NCBI GenBank assembly: GCA_903822185.1
Contig: CAIJOA010000032.1
Span: 62,001-126,000, forward strand
Length of the DNA stretch: 64,000 nt
Source of the DNA: an uncultured Rhodospirillales bacterium
GTDB lineage: Bacteria > Pseudomonadota > Alphaproteobacteria > ATCC43930 > CGMCC-115725
Direction of reading: 5' to 3'
In this document: positions 17,871 to 27,467 of the stretch, one piece after another
Layout: each line of letters opens with the position of its first letter
Position numbering within the stretch: position 1 is the stretch's first letter
Program-made: the position numbers and the translations under genes
Notes under the pieces: model-generated
Database searches by the model: none
The model's input: the letters and a program-made list of their open reading frames with translations, nothing else
Told to the model about the DNA's origin: nothing

Positions 17871-17944
17871 CATTACCGCGCAAACAAGACGCCGATCCAA
17901 GTTAAACTTATTTCACCATGACACCGCATCAAAGCGGCCATGCA

Positions 17945-18469
17945 TTAAGGCTTAACGGCGCTTTTTGAAGCGAGCGCGAAACGCTCGGCGAGACGTGCGG
18001 CCACACGTGCGCTCACGAAGTGGGAAACATCGCCGCCCAATTGCCCAATCTCTTTGACGAACCGTGACGAGATGAATTGGTATTTGTCCGACGCCATCAG
18101 AAAGACGGTTTCGATATTGGGATTCAGCCGGTTATTCATGCCGGCCATTTGGAATTCATATTCGAAATCGGAGACGGCGCGCAGGCCGCGAATGATCACC
18201 GACGCCCCAACCTCGATCGCGAAATGCATCAAAAGATTATCGAAAGGGCGTACGTCGATTCGCTTCGCCGCTTCCGGATCGAGATGCTTCAATTCTTCAC
18301 GAACGATCTCGACGCGCTCGTCGGTCGTAAACATCGGACCCTTGCCGGCATTGCGCGCGACACCGACGATCAGCCGATCGACGATCTTGACCGCACGCAG
18401 GATGATGTCCGCGTGCCCGTTCGTGATCGGATCAAATGTTCCGGGATAGACCCCGACCCGCGTCGTCAT
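17945..18469 (-). CDS. coaD: pantetheine-phosphate adenylyltransferase
   Basis: Fourth step of coenzyme A synthesis: transfers AMP from ATP to 4'-phosphopantetheine. GVYPGTFDPITNGH carries the T/HxGH nucleotidyltransferase motif and the ISSRFVKEI loop closes the site. At 174 aa it has the expected length. It starts 3 bp after gyrA ends, so the two are probably cotranscribed, a pairing often seen in alphaproteobacteria. Confidence 0.97.
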   Translation of the reverse strand: MTTRVGVYPGTFDPITNGHADIILRAVKIVDRLIVGVARNAGKGPMFTTDERVEIVREELKHLDPEAAKRIDVRPFDNLLMHFAIEVGASVIIRGLRAVSDFEYEFQMAGMNNRLNPNIETVFLMASDKYQFISSRFVKEIGQLGGDVSHFVSARVAARLAERFALASKSAVKP

Positions 18470-18472
18470 GTT

Positions 18473-21229
18473 CTACTCCTCTTCGCCGCCGGCGACATCG
18501 GTTCCGGCATCTTCGCCGGGATCGGATTCGCCCGTGTCGGGCAGCCGCGCCACCGAAACCACCCGCTCGCCATCATCCACTTTGAGCACCGTCACACCAC
18601 CGCTACGACGGCGGCGGATGCTGATGCCTTCAACGGGGACACGGATCAACGTGCCGCCATTCGTGACCAGCATGATCTGATCCTCTTTGGCCACCGGGAA
18701 GACGGCGATCGTTGCGCCCTGCCCGCGGCTTGGATCGTTGTTCTCACGCCCCTGCCCGCCACGACCGGTAATGCCATAATCATAAGCCGAACTTCGCTTG
18801 CCGTAGCCCTTTTCGGTCAGGACAAGGACGAATTCTTCGCGCGCGGCAAGATCAGCGAATTGTTCTTCGCTGATCGTCGCCGGTACGCCCACCTCGGCAT
18901 CGCCGTCATCAACCTCGACCTCTTCAGTCGGGGCTCGGCGACGCTCGGCCGACAGCCGCAGATAGGCGTAACGCTGCTCCGTCGGCACGTCTTCGTGCCG
19001 TAGGATCGACATCGAGATAACCGCATCACCTTCGATCAGGCGGATACCGCGCACCCCCACCGAGCTGCGGCCGGTAAAGACACGCACCTCATCGGCGGCA
19101 AAGCGGATCGACCGTCCGTTCCCCGTGGCCAACAAGACATCGTCGGAAGCGCTGCAGACCGCCACGGCAATCAGGCGATCATTGGCATCTTCACCTTCGA
19201 ATTTCATCGCGATCTTGCCGGTGACGAAGACGCTGGTGAAATCCGCCAGGGAGTTGCGGCGCACATTGCCTTTGGCCGTGGCGAAGACGGCATATTTGTC
19301 CGTCCAGTTCGCTTCGTCTTCCGGCAAAGGCATCACGGTTGAAATGCTTTCGCTCGCGCCGAGATTGGGTAGCAAGTTGACCATCGCCTTGCCGCGCGAT
19401 TGCGGTGTGCCGACCGGCAAGCGATAGACCTTGAGCTTATAGACGCGTCCCGACGAGGTGAAGAACAGCACCGGGGCATGGGTCGAAGCGACGAAGACTT
19501 GGCTGAGGAAATCCTCGTCGCGCATCGCCATGCCGGCGCGGCCACGACCGCCGCGGCGCTGTGCACGATAGGTCGAAAGCGGCACGCGCTTGATGTAGCC
19601 GCTATGGCTCACCGTCACGACCATATCCTCGCGCTGGATCAGCGCTTCGATATCGGTCTCGAATTCGATGTCTTGTATCTCGGTGCGGCGCGGCGTCGCG
19701 AATTGCTCTTTCACCGCGATGAGTTCTTCGCGGATGACTTCCATCAGCCGTTCGCGCGACCCGAGAATTTCGAGATAGCCTTTGATCTCGATGACGATAC
19801 CGTCGAGTTCTTCTGCGATCTTGCCACGTTCCAACGCCGTCAAACGCTGCAGGCGCAGATCGAGGATGGCTTTGGCTTGTTCTTCACTGAGGTGATAGCT
19901 GCCGTCGGCGGTGGCGCCGCCGCGTCCTTCTTCCTCGATCAGCGCGATCAAGGGTAAAACGTCCACAGCCGGCCAGGCACGCGCCAGCAATTCCGCGCGC
20001 GCCGTCGCCGGATCGGGCGACCTGCGGATAAGCGCGATCATCTCGTCGATATTCGCGACGGCGACAGCAAGGCCCAGCAACGTATGAGCGCGCGAGCGAG
20101 CTTGGCGCAGCAGATAAGCCGTGCGCCGCGTGACGACTTCTTCGCGGAAATTGACGAACGCGACGATGATGTCGCGCAGCCCCATCAACAAAGGCCGGCC
20201 GCCATCGAGCGCCAGCATATTGACGCCGAAGCTGGTCTGCAGTGGCGTGTAGCGATAAAGCTGATTCAGCACGACATCGGCAACGGCATCACGCTTCAAT
20301 TCGACAACGACGCGAACACCGTGACGATCGCTTTCGTCGCGCAGGTCGGAAATGCCCTCGATGGTCTTTTCCTGAACCAGTTCGGCAATACGCTCGACCA
20401 TGCGCGCCTTGTTCACCTGATACGGAATCTCGGTGATGACGATCGCTTCGCGGTCCTTACGGATCTCTTCGATCGCCACGCGGCCGCGCATGACGACAGA
20501 GCCGCGGCCCGTCGCATAGGCGGAATGGATACCGGCACGGCCGAGGATGATACCGCCGGTCGGGAAATCCGGTCCCGGCACATGCTCCATCAGGCCTTCG
20601 GTCGTGATCTGGCGATTATTGATGTAGGCAATGCAGGCATCGATGACTTCGGTCAGATTGTGCGACGGAATATTTGTCGCCATGCCGACGGCGATGCCAG
20701 AGCCACCATTGACGAGAATATTCGGATAGCGCGCCGGCAGAACCTTCGGCTCTTCGCGGCGTCCGTCAAAGTTCGGCTGGAAATCGACGGTGTCCTTGTC
20801 GATATCGTCCAGCAGCGAGTCGGCAGCGCGGGAAAGGCGCGATTCCGTGTAACGCATAGCCGCCGGCGGATCGCCGTCCATCGAGCCGAAATTGCCCTGC
20901 CCGTCGATCAGCGGCAGGCGCATGGAGAAATCCTGCGCCATGCGGACCATTGCCTCGTAGATCGGCGCGTCGCCATGGGGATGGAAGTTACCCATGACCT
21001 CACCGACGCTGGTCGCCGACTTGCGGTAAGCGCGGTTCCAGTCGTAACCGGCCTGCTTCATACCGAAGAGAATGCGACGGTGGACGGGCTTTAAACCGTC
21101 ACGAACGTCAGGCAGCGCACGCGACACGATTACGCTCATCGCGTAGTCGAGATACGAGCGCTTCATCTCCTCTTCGATCGCGACGGGCGTAATATCGAGA
21201 GGCGGCGGAGGCGCGGGAGTATCAGCCAA
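18473..21229 (-). CDS. gyrA: DNA gyrase subunit A
   Basis: Type II topoisomerase breakage subunit, 918 aa. The catalytic tyrosine is in AAMRYTE and the winged-helix segment reads [19 protein letters not shown]. The quinolone pocket thus has Ala at the position of E. coli Ser83 and Glu at Asp87. Six C-terminal beta-pinwheel blades wrap DNA, with [11 protein letters not shown] matching the GyrA box. The tail is acidic ([14 protein letters not shown]). Translation appears to start at a TTG (21229), supported by the MADT start shared by relatives; the first internal ATG would remove 17 residues. Confidence 0.97.
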   Translation of the reverse strand: MADTPAPPPPLDITPVAIEEEMKRSYLDYAMSVIVSRALPDVRDGLKPVHRRILFGMKQAGYDWNRAYRKSATSVGEVMGNFHPHGDAPIYEAMVRMAQDFSMRLPLIDGQGNFGSMDGDPPAAMRYTESRLSRAADSLLDDIDKDTVDFQPNFDGRREEPKVLPARYPNILVNGGSGIAVGMATNIPSHNLTEVIDACIAYINNRQITTEGLMEHVPGPDFPTGGIILGRAGIHSAYATGRGSVVMRGRVAIEEIRKDREAIVITEIPYQVNKARMVERIAELVQEKTIEGISDLRDESDRHGVRVVVELKRDAVADVVLNQLYRYTPLQTSFGVNMLALDGGRPLLMGLRDIIVAFVNFREEVVTRRTAYLLRQARSRAHTLLGLAVAVANIDEMIALIRRSPDPATARAELLARAWPAVDVLPLIALIEEEGRGGATADGSYHLSEEQAKAILDLRLQRLTALERGKIAEELDGIVIEIKGYLEILGSRERLMEVIREELIAVKEQFATPRRTEIQDIEFETDIEALIQREDMVVTVSHSGYIKRVPLSTYRAQRRGGRGRAGMAMRDEDFLSQVFVASTHAPVLFFTSSGRVYKLKVYRLPVGTPQSRGKAMVNLLPNLGASESISTVMPLPEDEANWTDKYAVFATAKGNVRRNSLADFTSVFVTGKIAMKFEGEDANDRLIAVAVCSASDDVLLATGNGRSIRFAADEVRVFTGRSSVGVRGIRLIEGDAVISMSILRHEDVPTEQRYAYLRLSAERRRAPTEEVEVDDGDAEVGVPATISEEQFADLAAREEFVLVLTEKGYGKRSSAYDYGITGRGGQGRENNDPSRGQGATIAVFPVAKEDQIMLVTNGGTLIRVPVEGISIRRRRSGGVTVLKVDDGERVVSVARLPDTGESDPGEDAGTDVAGGEEE

Positions 21230-21549
21230 ATTGATGATCCGAAAACGGGCGCAAAAAGCGGCGTGAAGCCGTCAAAGTCACCGGGGAAACTGTAAGAAAA
21301 GAGTAGCGGATTTTGCAGCCGTCAACAATGCCGGCACGGCACAAAGACTTGCACGAGCCGCGCGAAAAAACGCTAAAAATAGCTATTGAATATCAATAGG
21401 TTATTGAGCGCGGCGGATTGTAAAAAGTCGCCTCGTCAGGGGGTAATCCAGCTTCTGCCCCGGAAGCCGGATTTTGCACTGCAAACCCCGGTAGAAACGA
21501 TTCGCCGCGGGCCGATTTCTCGGTCCGCGGCGCTTCATCAGACAGCCGT
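21230..21549. other. intergenic region, gyrA promoter side
   Basis: 320 bp without a gene. It contains the gyrA upstream region, the palindrome CTATTGA-ATA-TCAATAG (21383-21399) in an AT-rich block, and a GC-rich hairpin at 21503-21532. The palindrome resembles an operator but no factor can be named. No tRNA or convincing short ORF was seen. Confidence 0.5.
21503..21532 (-). terminator. GC-rich hairpin downstream of the cytochrome gene
   Basis: CGCCGCGG and CCGCGGCG arms with an inner CCG/CGG extension around an ATTTCT loop. It lies 18 bp past the cytochrome stop on the minus strand. There is no clear T-run, so this is a stem-only terminator or a stabilising 3' end. Confidence 0.45.
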
Positions 21550-21912
21550 TTATTGGTTCGCGAGCAGCGGGATGTCTTTGGCGGCCTTTGACGCAGGAAT
21601 CGATTTCAGCCACGCGTAGATGTTGGCTACGTCGCTGTCCGGAAGGATTTTGGCTTCATAGGGCGCCATCGCGTTTTGCGGGACACGTATTTGCTGCACG
21701 AAGGCCGAATAGGGCAAAGCCGTCCCCGATATCTGGGGCCCCGTTGTTGCGCCGCCCTGCCCGACCGTGCCGTGACACTGCCAGCAACCGACCGAAAGGA
21801 AAGTCGTCTGCCCTGCCTTGGCATCGCCTGCCGGTGCGGTGTCCTGCGCCAAAGCCGGGAACGCCATGCCAAGAACGAACGCGGCTGTCGCGAAAAAATG
21901 CGTAACTTTCAT
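21550..21912 (-). CDS. small periplasmic c-type cytochrome
   Basis: A signal peptide (about residues 1-22, ending PALAQ) is followed by one heme site, CWQCH, near residue 44 and a distal Met region (NAMAPYEAKILPDSD) with the class I cytochrome c pattern ending in YAWLKSIP. It is 120 aa from the ATG at 21912; longer in-frame starts overlap the upstream gene. It follows the exported ThDP enzyme by 13 bp, so it is likely its electron acceptor or partner; that link is inferred. Confidence 0.88.
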   Translation of the reverse strand: MKVTHFFATAAFVLGMAFPALAQDTAPAGDAKAGQTTFLSVGCWQCHGTVGQGGATTGPQISGTALPYSAFVQQIRVPQNAMAPYEAKILPDSDVANIYAWLKSIPASKAAKDIPLLANQ

Positions 21913-21925
21913 GATCCGATTTTCC

Positions 21926-23881
21926 TCACCGACCCTGCGAAACAACATCAAGCAGGGCGGGTTCGCCCTTCTTCACGATGGCGATGGCACGTTGCAGTGC
22001 CGGCCCCAATGCCGCCGGATCCGTGATCGGGCCTTCGGCATAAACCCCCATGCTCTGGGCGAGTTTGGCGAAGTCGATATTCGGATTGGCAATCTCGGTG
22101 CCGATGTTTGCCGTATGCGGATCGCGCAGATGGCGGTTGGCCATGTGCTGAAGATGCATCACCTCTTGGAAGTAATAGCGGTTGTTATGCATCACCATGA
22201 GGATCGGAATCTTGTGCTTGGCAGCCGTCCAAAGCGCGCTGGGCGAAACCATCAGATCGCCATCGCCCATGATCGCAACGGACAGTCGTCCATACTTGCG
22301 ATTGGCGAGCGCCGAACCGACCGAACCACCGCCGCCGTAACCGACGCCGTAAGCGCCGGAATCGCCGAGCGCGTGATAGTACTTGTCCATCTTCCAGAGA
22401 CGGCGCGACCAATAGCTCGCCGGCTGCGTGCCGCTGACGAGCGACCAGTCTTCACCTTTGATCTTGTCCCAGACCTCCATGGTGAGACGCGCGGTGCTGA
22501 TCGGGTTCGCATCCCAACCCACCGCCGCTTCGTTCTTGGACTGCTCGTAGGACGCCTTACGGGCATCCGCCATCTTCTTGCCGCGGCTTTCGAAAGCCGA
22601 TTTCTTATCGTCGTTGGCAAGCTTGCGCACCGCTTCGACCAGGAACGGCATCGTTGCCGCACCGTCACCGCTGATCTCGAGCGTGACGTCGCTGAAGCGC
22701 TGGAAATTCTGATAGTTCGAGCGAATTGTCTGACTTGCCGAACTCAGCGACACTGTCTTGGCTGTCGGCTTCAGCAAGGGACGCGAGGTCCGATGTAGCT
22801 GATCGCGATAGCCGTGCGTCACGCCCCAGAAATCCGTCATGTCGATGCCGACGACGAGATCTGCCTGCGCCAACAGCGCGCCGCGACGCTCGCTTTGGTT
22901 CAACGGATGCATGTTCGGGAAATTCATGCGGCCGCCGATATCGACCACCGGGCATTGCAACGCTTCGGCCAGCGCGATCAAATTCTTCATCACGCCGTTC
23001 GGACCGGGGACGCCGCGATCGGCGAAGATCACCGGATTTTCGGCGGACACCAGCATCTGCGCCAGTTCGGCCACGGCAGCCGAATCACCGACTGCCGTCG
23101 CAAAACGGGGCAGCTTCGGGATGGTCAGCTTCGCGTCCTCGGGAATCGGATCTTCTTGGAGCGAGCCGTCGGCAACGAGCAGCACAGGCCCCATCGGCGG
23201 GGTCATGGCGATCTGATAGCTGCGGACCGTCGATTTGGCGAAATGCTGCAACGAGCCCGGCGAATCATCCCACTTCGTATAATCGCGGGTGATGACCGGA
23301 CCGTCCTGCACGGTGTGATCGACCTCGACGCCAGGGCGTCGCATCGTCGCATCGGCAATGTTGGCCGTCATCATACAGATCGGCACGCGATCGGCGTAGG
23401 CGTTGTAGATCGCCATCGAGGCATGCTGCAGACCGACGGTCGCATGAACCAGATTGAGCATCGGCTTGCCTTCAACCTTGGCATAGCCATGCGACATCGC
23501 GACCGAGATTTCCTCGTGCAGACAGGTCAGCCATTCCGGCGCGGTGTTCTTGCCGTAATTGATGAAGGACTCTTGCAGACCCCGGAAGCTCGAGCCCGGC
23601 ATGGCCGCGATATATTCGATGCCGAGTGTCTTGAAGGCATCGACCATGAAGTCGGAGCCGCTGCGGGCTTCGATCAGATGTTCGGCGCCTGCCGGAAGCT
23701 TTTCGGATTCAGCGGCCTTCTGCCCGGCGGTAACACCTTGCGGCAATTTTTCCGGCGCGGCCGGCGCCTGAGCCCGTGCCGCCGACAGCGGCGCCGCGAT
23801 CGTCGTCGCTGCACCGGCTAAAGCGGCACCTTTGAGAAAACCACGGCGACCGACTTCGGCCGCATCTTTGCGCTTCGACAT
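21926..23881 (-). CDS. Tat-exported thiamine-diphosphate-dependent enzyme (acetolactate synthase/decarboxylase-like)
   Basis: The N-terminus carries a twin-arginine signal: EVGRRGFLKGAALAGAA, then a hydrophobic stretch ending AARAQ. The body of about 600 aa has the three domains of the ALS/decarboxylase family: a PYR domain with the catalytic Glu in CLHEEISVAMSHGYA, a central domain (ENPVIFADRGVPGPNGV), and a PP domain with the ThDP motif IMGDGDLMVSPSAL...VMHNNRYY. The GPG loop of acetolactate synthase is replaced, so the reaction is not acetolactate formation for certain. A folded, cofactor-loaded enzyme in the periplasm would need Tat. GGGAGGGAACG precedes the ATG. The substrate is unknown. 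Confidence 0.88.
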   Translation of the reverse strand: MSKRKDAAEVGRRGFLKGAALAGAATTIAAPLSAARAQAPAAPEKLPQGVTAGQKAAESEKLPAGAEHLIEARSGSDFMVDAFKTLGIEYIAAMPGSSFRGLQESFINYGKNTAPEWLTCLHEEISVAMSHGYAKVEGKPMLNLVHATVGLQHASMAIYNAYADRVPICMMTANIADATMRRPGVEVDHTVQDGPVITRDYTKWDDSPGSLQHFAKSTVRSYQIAMTPPMGPVLLVADGSLQEDPIPEDAKLTIPKLPRFATAVGDSAAVAELAQMLVSAENPVIFADRGVPGPNGVMKNLIALAEALQCPVVDIGGRMNFPNMHPLNQSERRGALLAQADLVVGIDMTDFWGVTHGYRDQLHRTSRPLLKPTAKTVSLSSASQTIRSNYQNFQRFSDVTLEISGDGAATMPFLVEAVRKLANDDKKSAFESRGKKMADARKASYEQSKNEAAVGWDANPISTARLTMEVWDKIKGEDWSLVSGTQPASYWSRRLWKMDKYYHALGDSGAYGVGYGGGGSVGSALANRKYGRLSVAIMGDGDLMVSPSALWTAAKHKIPILMVMHNNRYYFQEVMHLQHMANRHLRDPHTANIGTEIANPNIDFAKLAQSMGVYAEGPITDPAALGPALQRAIAIVKKGEPALLDVVSQGR

Positions 23882-23977
23882 CGTTCCCTCCCTTGGGAAT
23901 CTGCTGTACCCATTTGACGGGCTGACATTGTTGATTAGGTCACAAAGCCCCAAACCGTGCAACCGGCCAGGGAAATA

Positions 23978-24005
23978 AAAAGACCCGGCAATGGCCGGGT
24001 CTTTT
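23978..24005. terminator. intrinsic terminator of ssb
   Basis: AAAAGACCCGGC-AATG-GCCGGGTCTTTT: 12 pairs with a 4-nt loop, lying 8 bp beyond the ssb stop. Read on the minus strand it ends in TCTTTTTATTT. It also works in the other orientation. Confidence 0.88.
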
Positions 24006-24012
24006 GTACGCG

Positions 24013-24510
24013 TCAGAACGGAATTTCGTCGTCGAGATCGTGGGAGACCGGAGCCCGGCTGCTGCTGCTGCCGCCACCGCCGCCCCCACCGCTACGCGGC
24101 GTGCTGGCGCGCGGCGCCGGCGATTCATCCGGCATATCGGAAAAACCTTCCCCGCCGCTGCGACCATCGAGCATCGTCAACTGACCGTTGAACCGGCCAA
24201 GCACGACCTCGGTCGTGTAGCGTTCTTGGTTGTCCTTGTCGGTCCATTTGCGGGTTTGTAGCGTGCCTTCGATATAAAGCTTCGCGCCTTTTTTCACGTA
24301 GCGTTCGATGACTTCGACCAGCCGATCGTTGAACACCGCAACGCGGTGCCATTCGGTCTTTTCTTTGCGTTCGCCGCTGGCCTTGTCGCGCCAATTTTCC
24401 GAAGTTGCGATCGACAGATTGCAGATACGCATGCCGTCTTGAGTCGAGCGGATTTCGGGGTCCCGTCCGACATTGCCGATGAGAATGACTTTGTTGACGC
24501 TGCCAGCCAT
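24013..24510 (-). CDS. ssb: single-stranded DNA-binding protein
   Basis: An OB-fold of about 110 residues (SVNKVILIGNVGRDPEIR... KLYIEGTLQTRKWTD) is followed by a Gly/Ser-rich linker and the acidic tip DDEIPF that binds partner proteins. 165 aa, tetramer expected. It is transcribed away from uvrA across a gap holding a LexA box, the common SOS-linked arrangement. Confidence 0.97.
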   Translation of the reverse strand: MAGSVNKVILIGNVGRDPEIRSTQDGMRICNLSIATSENWRDKASGERKEKTEWHRVAVFNDRLVEVIERYVKKGAKLYIEGTLQTRKWTDKDNQERYTTEVVLGRFNGQLTMLDGRSGGEGFSDMPDESPAPRASTPRSGGGGGGGSSSSRAPVSHDLDDEIPF

Positions 24511-24552
24511 GGGGCGCTCCCGAGTCGATTGTTGCGGTGAAAAATCACTCTA

Positions 24553-24567
24553 GAACGGAGTGGGAAC
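24553..24567. promoter_or_regulatory. LexA (SOS) box between ssb and uvrA
   Basis: GAAC-GGAGTGG-GAAC, which on the minus strand reads GTTC-CCACTCC-GTTC. This is an exact match to the alphaproteobacterial LexA consensus GTTC-N7-GTTC. It lies in the 93-bp divergent promoter region of ssb and uvrA, so DNA damage should induce one or both. Confidence 0.85.
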
Positions 24568-24603
24568 ATTGCCAAGGGCTTAGCGCATCCCTATGTTTAG
24601 AGC

Positions 24604-27459
24604 ATGCAATACATACGCGTTCGCGGCGCCCGCGAACATAATCTCAAAAATGTCGATGTGGATATGCCGCGCGACAGCCTGGTCGTTATCACCGGGCTCT
24701 CGGGATCAGGCAAATCTTCGCTCGCTTTCGATACCATTTATGCCGAGGGTCAGCGGCGCTATGTCGAGAGTCTATCGGCATACGCGCGGCAATTCCTTGA
24801 GCTGATGCAAAAGCCGGATGTCGATCTGATCGAGGGCCTCTCGCCCGCCATTTCGATCGAGCAAAAGACGACGTCGAAGAATCCGCGTTCGACCGTCGGC
24901 ACCGTTACCGAAATCTACGATTATCTTCGTCTGCTCTACGCGCGTGTCGGCATTCCCTACTCGCCCGCCACCGGCCTACCGATCGAAAGCCAGACCGTCT
25001 CGCAGATGGTCGATCGCATCATGGGTATGCCGGACGGAACGCGGCTTCTTCTGCTCGCGCCGATCGTGCGCGGCCGCAAAGGCGAATACCGCAAAGAACT
25101 TCTCGATCTGCAAAAGCGCGGCTTTCAGCGCGTGAAGATCGACGGCAAGATGTACGAGATCGACGCATCGCCAAAATTGGACAAGCAGATCAAACACGAC
25201 ATCGAAGTCGTGGTCGATCGTATCGTCGTGCGCGAAGGTCTCGGCAACCGCGTCGCGGATTCCATCGAAACCGCATTGCAGTTAGCCGATGGTCTCGCGA
25301 TCGCCGAACATGCCGATAAGGGCGACCGGACAATCTTCTCGTCGAAATTTGCCTGCCCGGTTTCCGGCTTCACCATTCCCGAAATCGAACCGCGGCTCTT
25401 CTCATTCAACAATCCACACGGCGCCTGCCCGGCCTGCGACGGCCTCGGCACGAAATTATTCTTCGACCCGGATTTGGTCGTCGCCGACGAGCGGTTGAGC
25501 TTGCGTGAAGGCGTCATCGCGCCTTGGGCCGGATCGAGCAAACAATATTACGCCCAGACCCTCGACAGCCTCGCCCGCCATTTCAAGATCAGCACCAATA
25601 GCGCTTGGAAAGACCTGACCGAGAAAGTCCGCAAGGCGATCCTGTTCGGCACCGGCGAAGCGCCGGTCGCGATGCGTTATGACGACGGCGTCAAAGCCTA
25701 TACGACGACGCGGCCTTTCGAAGGCGTCATTCCGAACATGGAACGGCGCTACAAGGAAACCGACAGCTCGTGGCTTAAGGAAGAACTCGGGCGCTATCAG
25801 AACACGACCGAATGCGAAGTCTGCAAAGGCCGCCGGCTGAAGCCCGAAGCGCTGGCCGTTAAAATCAACAAGCTCGATATCAGCGAGGTTTGCAACTTCT
25901 CGATCCTCGATGCCGTCGCGTGGTTTAGCGCGCTCAGCAAGCATCTGACGGCGAAGCAGCGCGACATCGCCCAGCGCATCCTCAAAGAGATCAACGAACG
26001 TTTGGGCTTCCTGCGCGATGTCGGGCTCGAATATCTGACCATGGCGCGCGCCTCGGGCACCTTGTCTGGTGGCGAGAGTCAGCGCATTCGTCTTGCTTCG
26101 CAAATCGGGTCGGGCCTTACCGGCGTTCTCTACGTTTTGGACGAACCTTCGATTGGTTTGCATCAGCGCGACAATGACCGTTTGCTGGTGACGCTGAAAC
26201 GACTGCGCGATCTCGGCAATACCGTGATCGTCGTCGAGCATGACGAGGAAGCAATTCGCATTGCCGACTACCTGATCGATATGGGCCCGCAGGCCGGCAT
26301 CCATGGCGGTCACGTTGTCGCGGCTGGTACGCCGGCCGAAGTCATGGAAGTACCGGAAAGCATCACCGGCCAGTATCTGACGGGCCGCCGCCGCATCGAG
26401 GTGCCGAAGACACGCCGCCCCGGCAATCCGGGCCAGAAGCTGAAAGTGATCGGCGCGCGCGCCAACAACCTCAAGAACGTCACGGCCGAATTTCCGATCG
26501 GCACCTTCACCTGCATCACCGGCGTCTCCGGCGGCGGCAAGTCCTCGCTGGTCATCGACACACTTTATAAGGCCCTCGCCCGCAAGCTGAACGGCGCGCG
26601 CGAGCATCCCGGCCCCCACGATAAGATCGAAGGCGCCGAGCATTTCGACAAGATCGTCGATATCGACCAATCGCCGATTGGCCGCACGCCGCGATCGAAC
26701 CCCGCGACCTATACCGGCGCCTTCACACCGATGCGCGACTGGTTTTCCGGTCTGCCGGAATCAAAAGCGCGCGGCTACGGTCCCGGACGCTTTTCCTTCA
26801 ACGTGAAGGGTGGACGCTGCGAGGCCTGCGAAGGCGACGGCGTCTTGCAGATCGAGATGCACTTCCTGCCCGATGTCTTCGTGCAATGCGATGTCTGTCA
26901 GGGAAAACGCTACAACCGCGAAACGCTCGAAGTCACCTTCAAGGGCAAGAGCATCGCCGACGTCCTCGACATGACGGTCGAGGAAGGCGCCGAGTTTTTC
27001 CGCGCCGTGCCGTCGATCCGCGACAAGCTCGCGACCCTGGAACGCGTCGGTCTTGGCTATGTGAAAGTCGGCCAGGCCGCGACGACCCTTTCGGGCGGCG
27101 AAGCGCAGCGCGTGAAGCTTGCCAAAGAACTGTCACGCCGTGCCACCGGCCGCACGCTCTACATCCTCGATGAGCCGACCACCGGTCTGCATTTCGAGGA
27201 CGTGAAGAAGCTGCTCGAAGTGCTGCATGCCTTGGTCGATCAGGGCAACACCATGCTGGTGATCGAGCATAATCTCGAGGTCATCAAAACCGCCGATTGG
27301 ATTCTCGATATCGGGCCCGAAGGCGGATCGGCGGGCGGCAAGATCATCGCCGCCGGCACGCCCGAGCAGATCGCCGCGACCAAAGGCAGCTATACCGGCG
27401 AATATCTGCGCCAGTACGTGACCCGAACCGGCGAGAACAAGAAACTGAAGCGCGCTTAA
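24604..27459 (+). CDS. uvrA: excinuclease ABC subunit A
   Basis: Nucleotide-excision repair damage sensor, 951 aa. There are two ABC ATPase halves: Walker [15 protein letters not shown] and [14 protein letters not shown], and signatures [14 protein letters not shown] and [14 protein letters not shown]. Zinc-binding Cys clusters are seen ([32 protein letters not shown]). It starts 36 bp after the LexA box. No defect is seen. Confidence 0.98.
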   Translation: MQYIRVRGAREHNLKNVDVDMPRDSLVVITGLSGSGKSSLAFDTIYAEGQRRYVESLSAYARQFLELMQKPDVDLIEGLSPAISIEQKTTSKNPRSTVGTVTEIYDYLRLLYARVGIPYSPATGLPIESQTVSQMVDRIMGMPDGTRLLLLAPIVRGRKGEYRKELLDLQKRGFQRVKIDGKMYEIDASPKLDKQIKHDIEVVVDRIVVREGLGNRVADSIETALQLADGLAIAEHADKGDRTIFSSKFACPVSGFTIPEIEPRLFSFNNPHGACPACDGLGTKLFFDPDLVVADERLSLREGVIAPWAGSSKQYYAQTLDSLARHFKISTNSAWKDLTEKVRKAILFGTGEAPVAMRYDDGVKAYTTTRPFEGVIPNMERRYKETDSSWLKEELGRYQNTTECEVCKGRRLKPEALAVKINKLDISEVCNFSILDAVAWFSALSKHLTAKQRDIAQRILKEINERLGFLRDVGLEYLTMARASGTLSGGESQRIRLASQIGSGLTGVLYVLDEPSIGLHQRDNDRLLVTLKRLRDLGNTVIVVEHDEEAIRIADYLIDMGPQAGIHGGHVVAAGTPAEVMEVPESITGQYLTGRRRIEVPKTRRPGNPGQKLKVIGARANNLKNVTAEFPIGTFTCITGVSGGGKSSLVIDTLYKALARKLNGAREHPGPHDKIEGAEHFDKIVDIDQSPIGRTPRSNPATYTGAFTPMRDWFSGLPESKARGYGPGRFSFNVKGGRCEACEGDGVLQIEMHFLPDVFVQCDVCQGKRYNRETLEVTFKGKSIADVLDMTVEEGAEFFRAVPSIRDKLATLERVGLGYVKVGQAATTLSGGEAQRVKLAKELSRRATGRTLYILDEPTTGLHFEDVKKLLEVLHALVDQGNTMLVIEHNLEVIKTADWILDIGPEGGSAGGKIIAAGTPEQIAATKGSYTGEYLRQYVTRTGENKKLKRA

Positions 27460-27467
27460 GCGCGCCG

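Noticed and set aside
17706-17900. A 64-codon minus-strand frame over the structured gap
   Set aside because: No ribosome site or motif; the sequence constraint is explained by base pairing instead.
25456-26670. A 404-codon frame opposite uvrA
   Set aside because: It is an antisense shadow of a well-supported gene in high-GC DNA.
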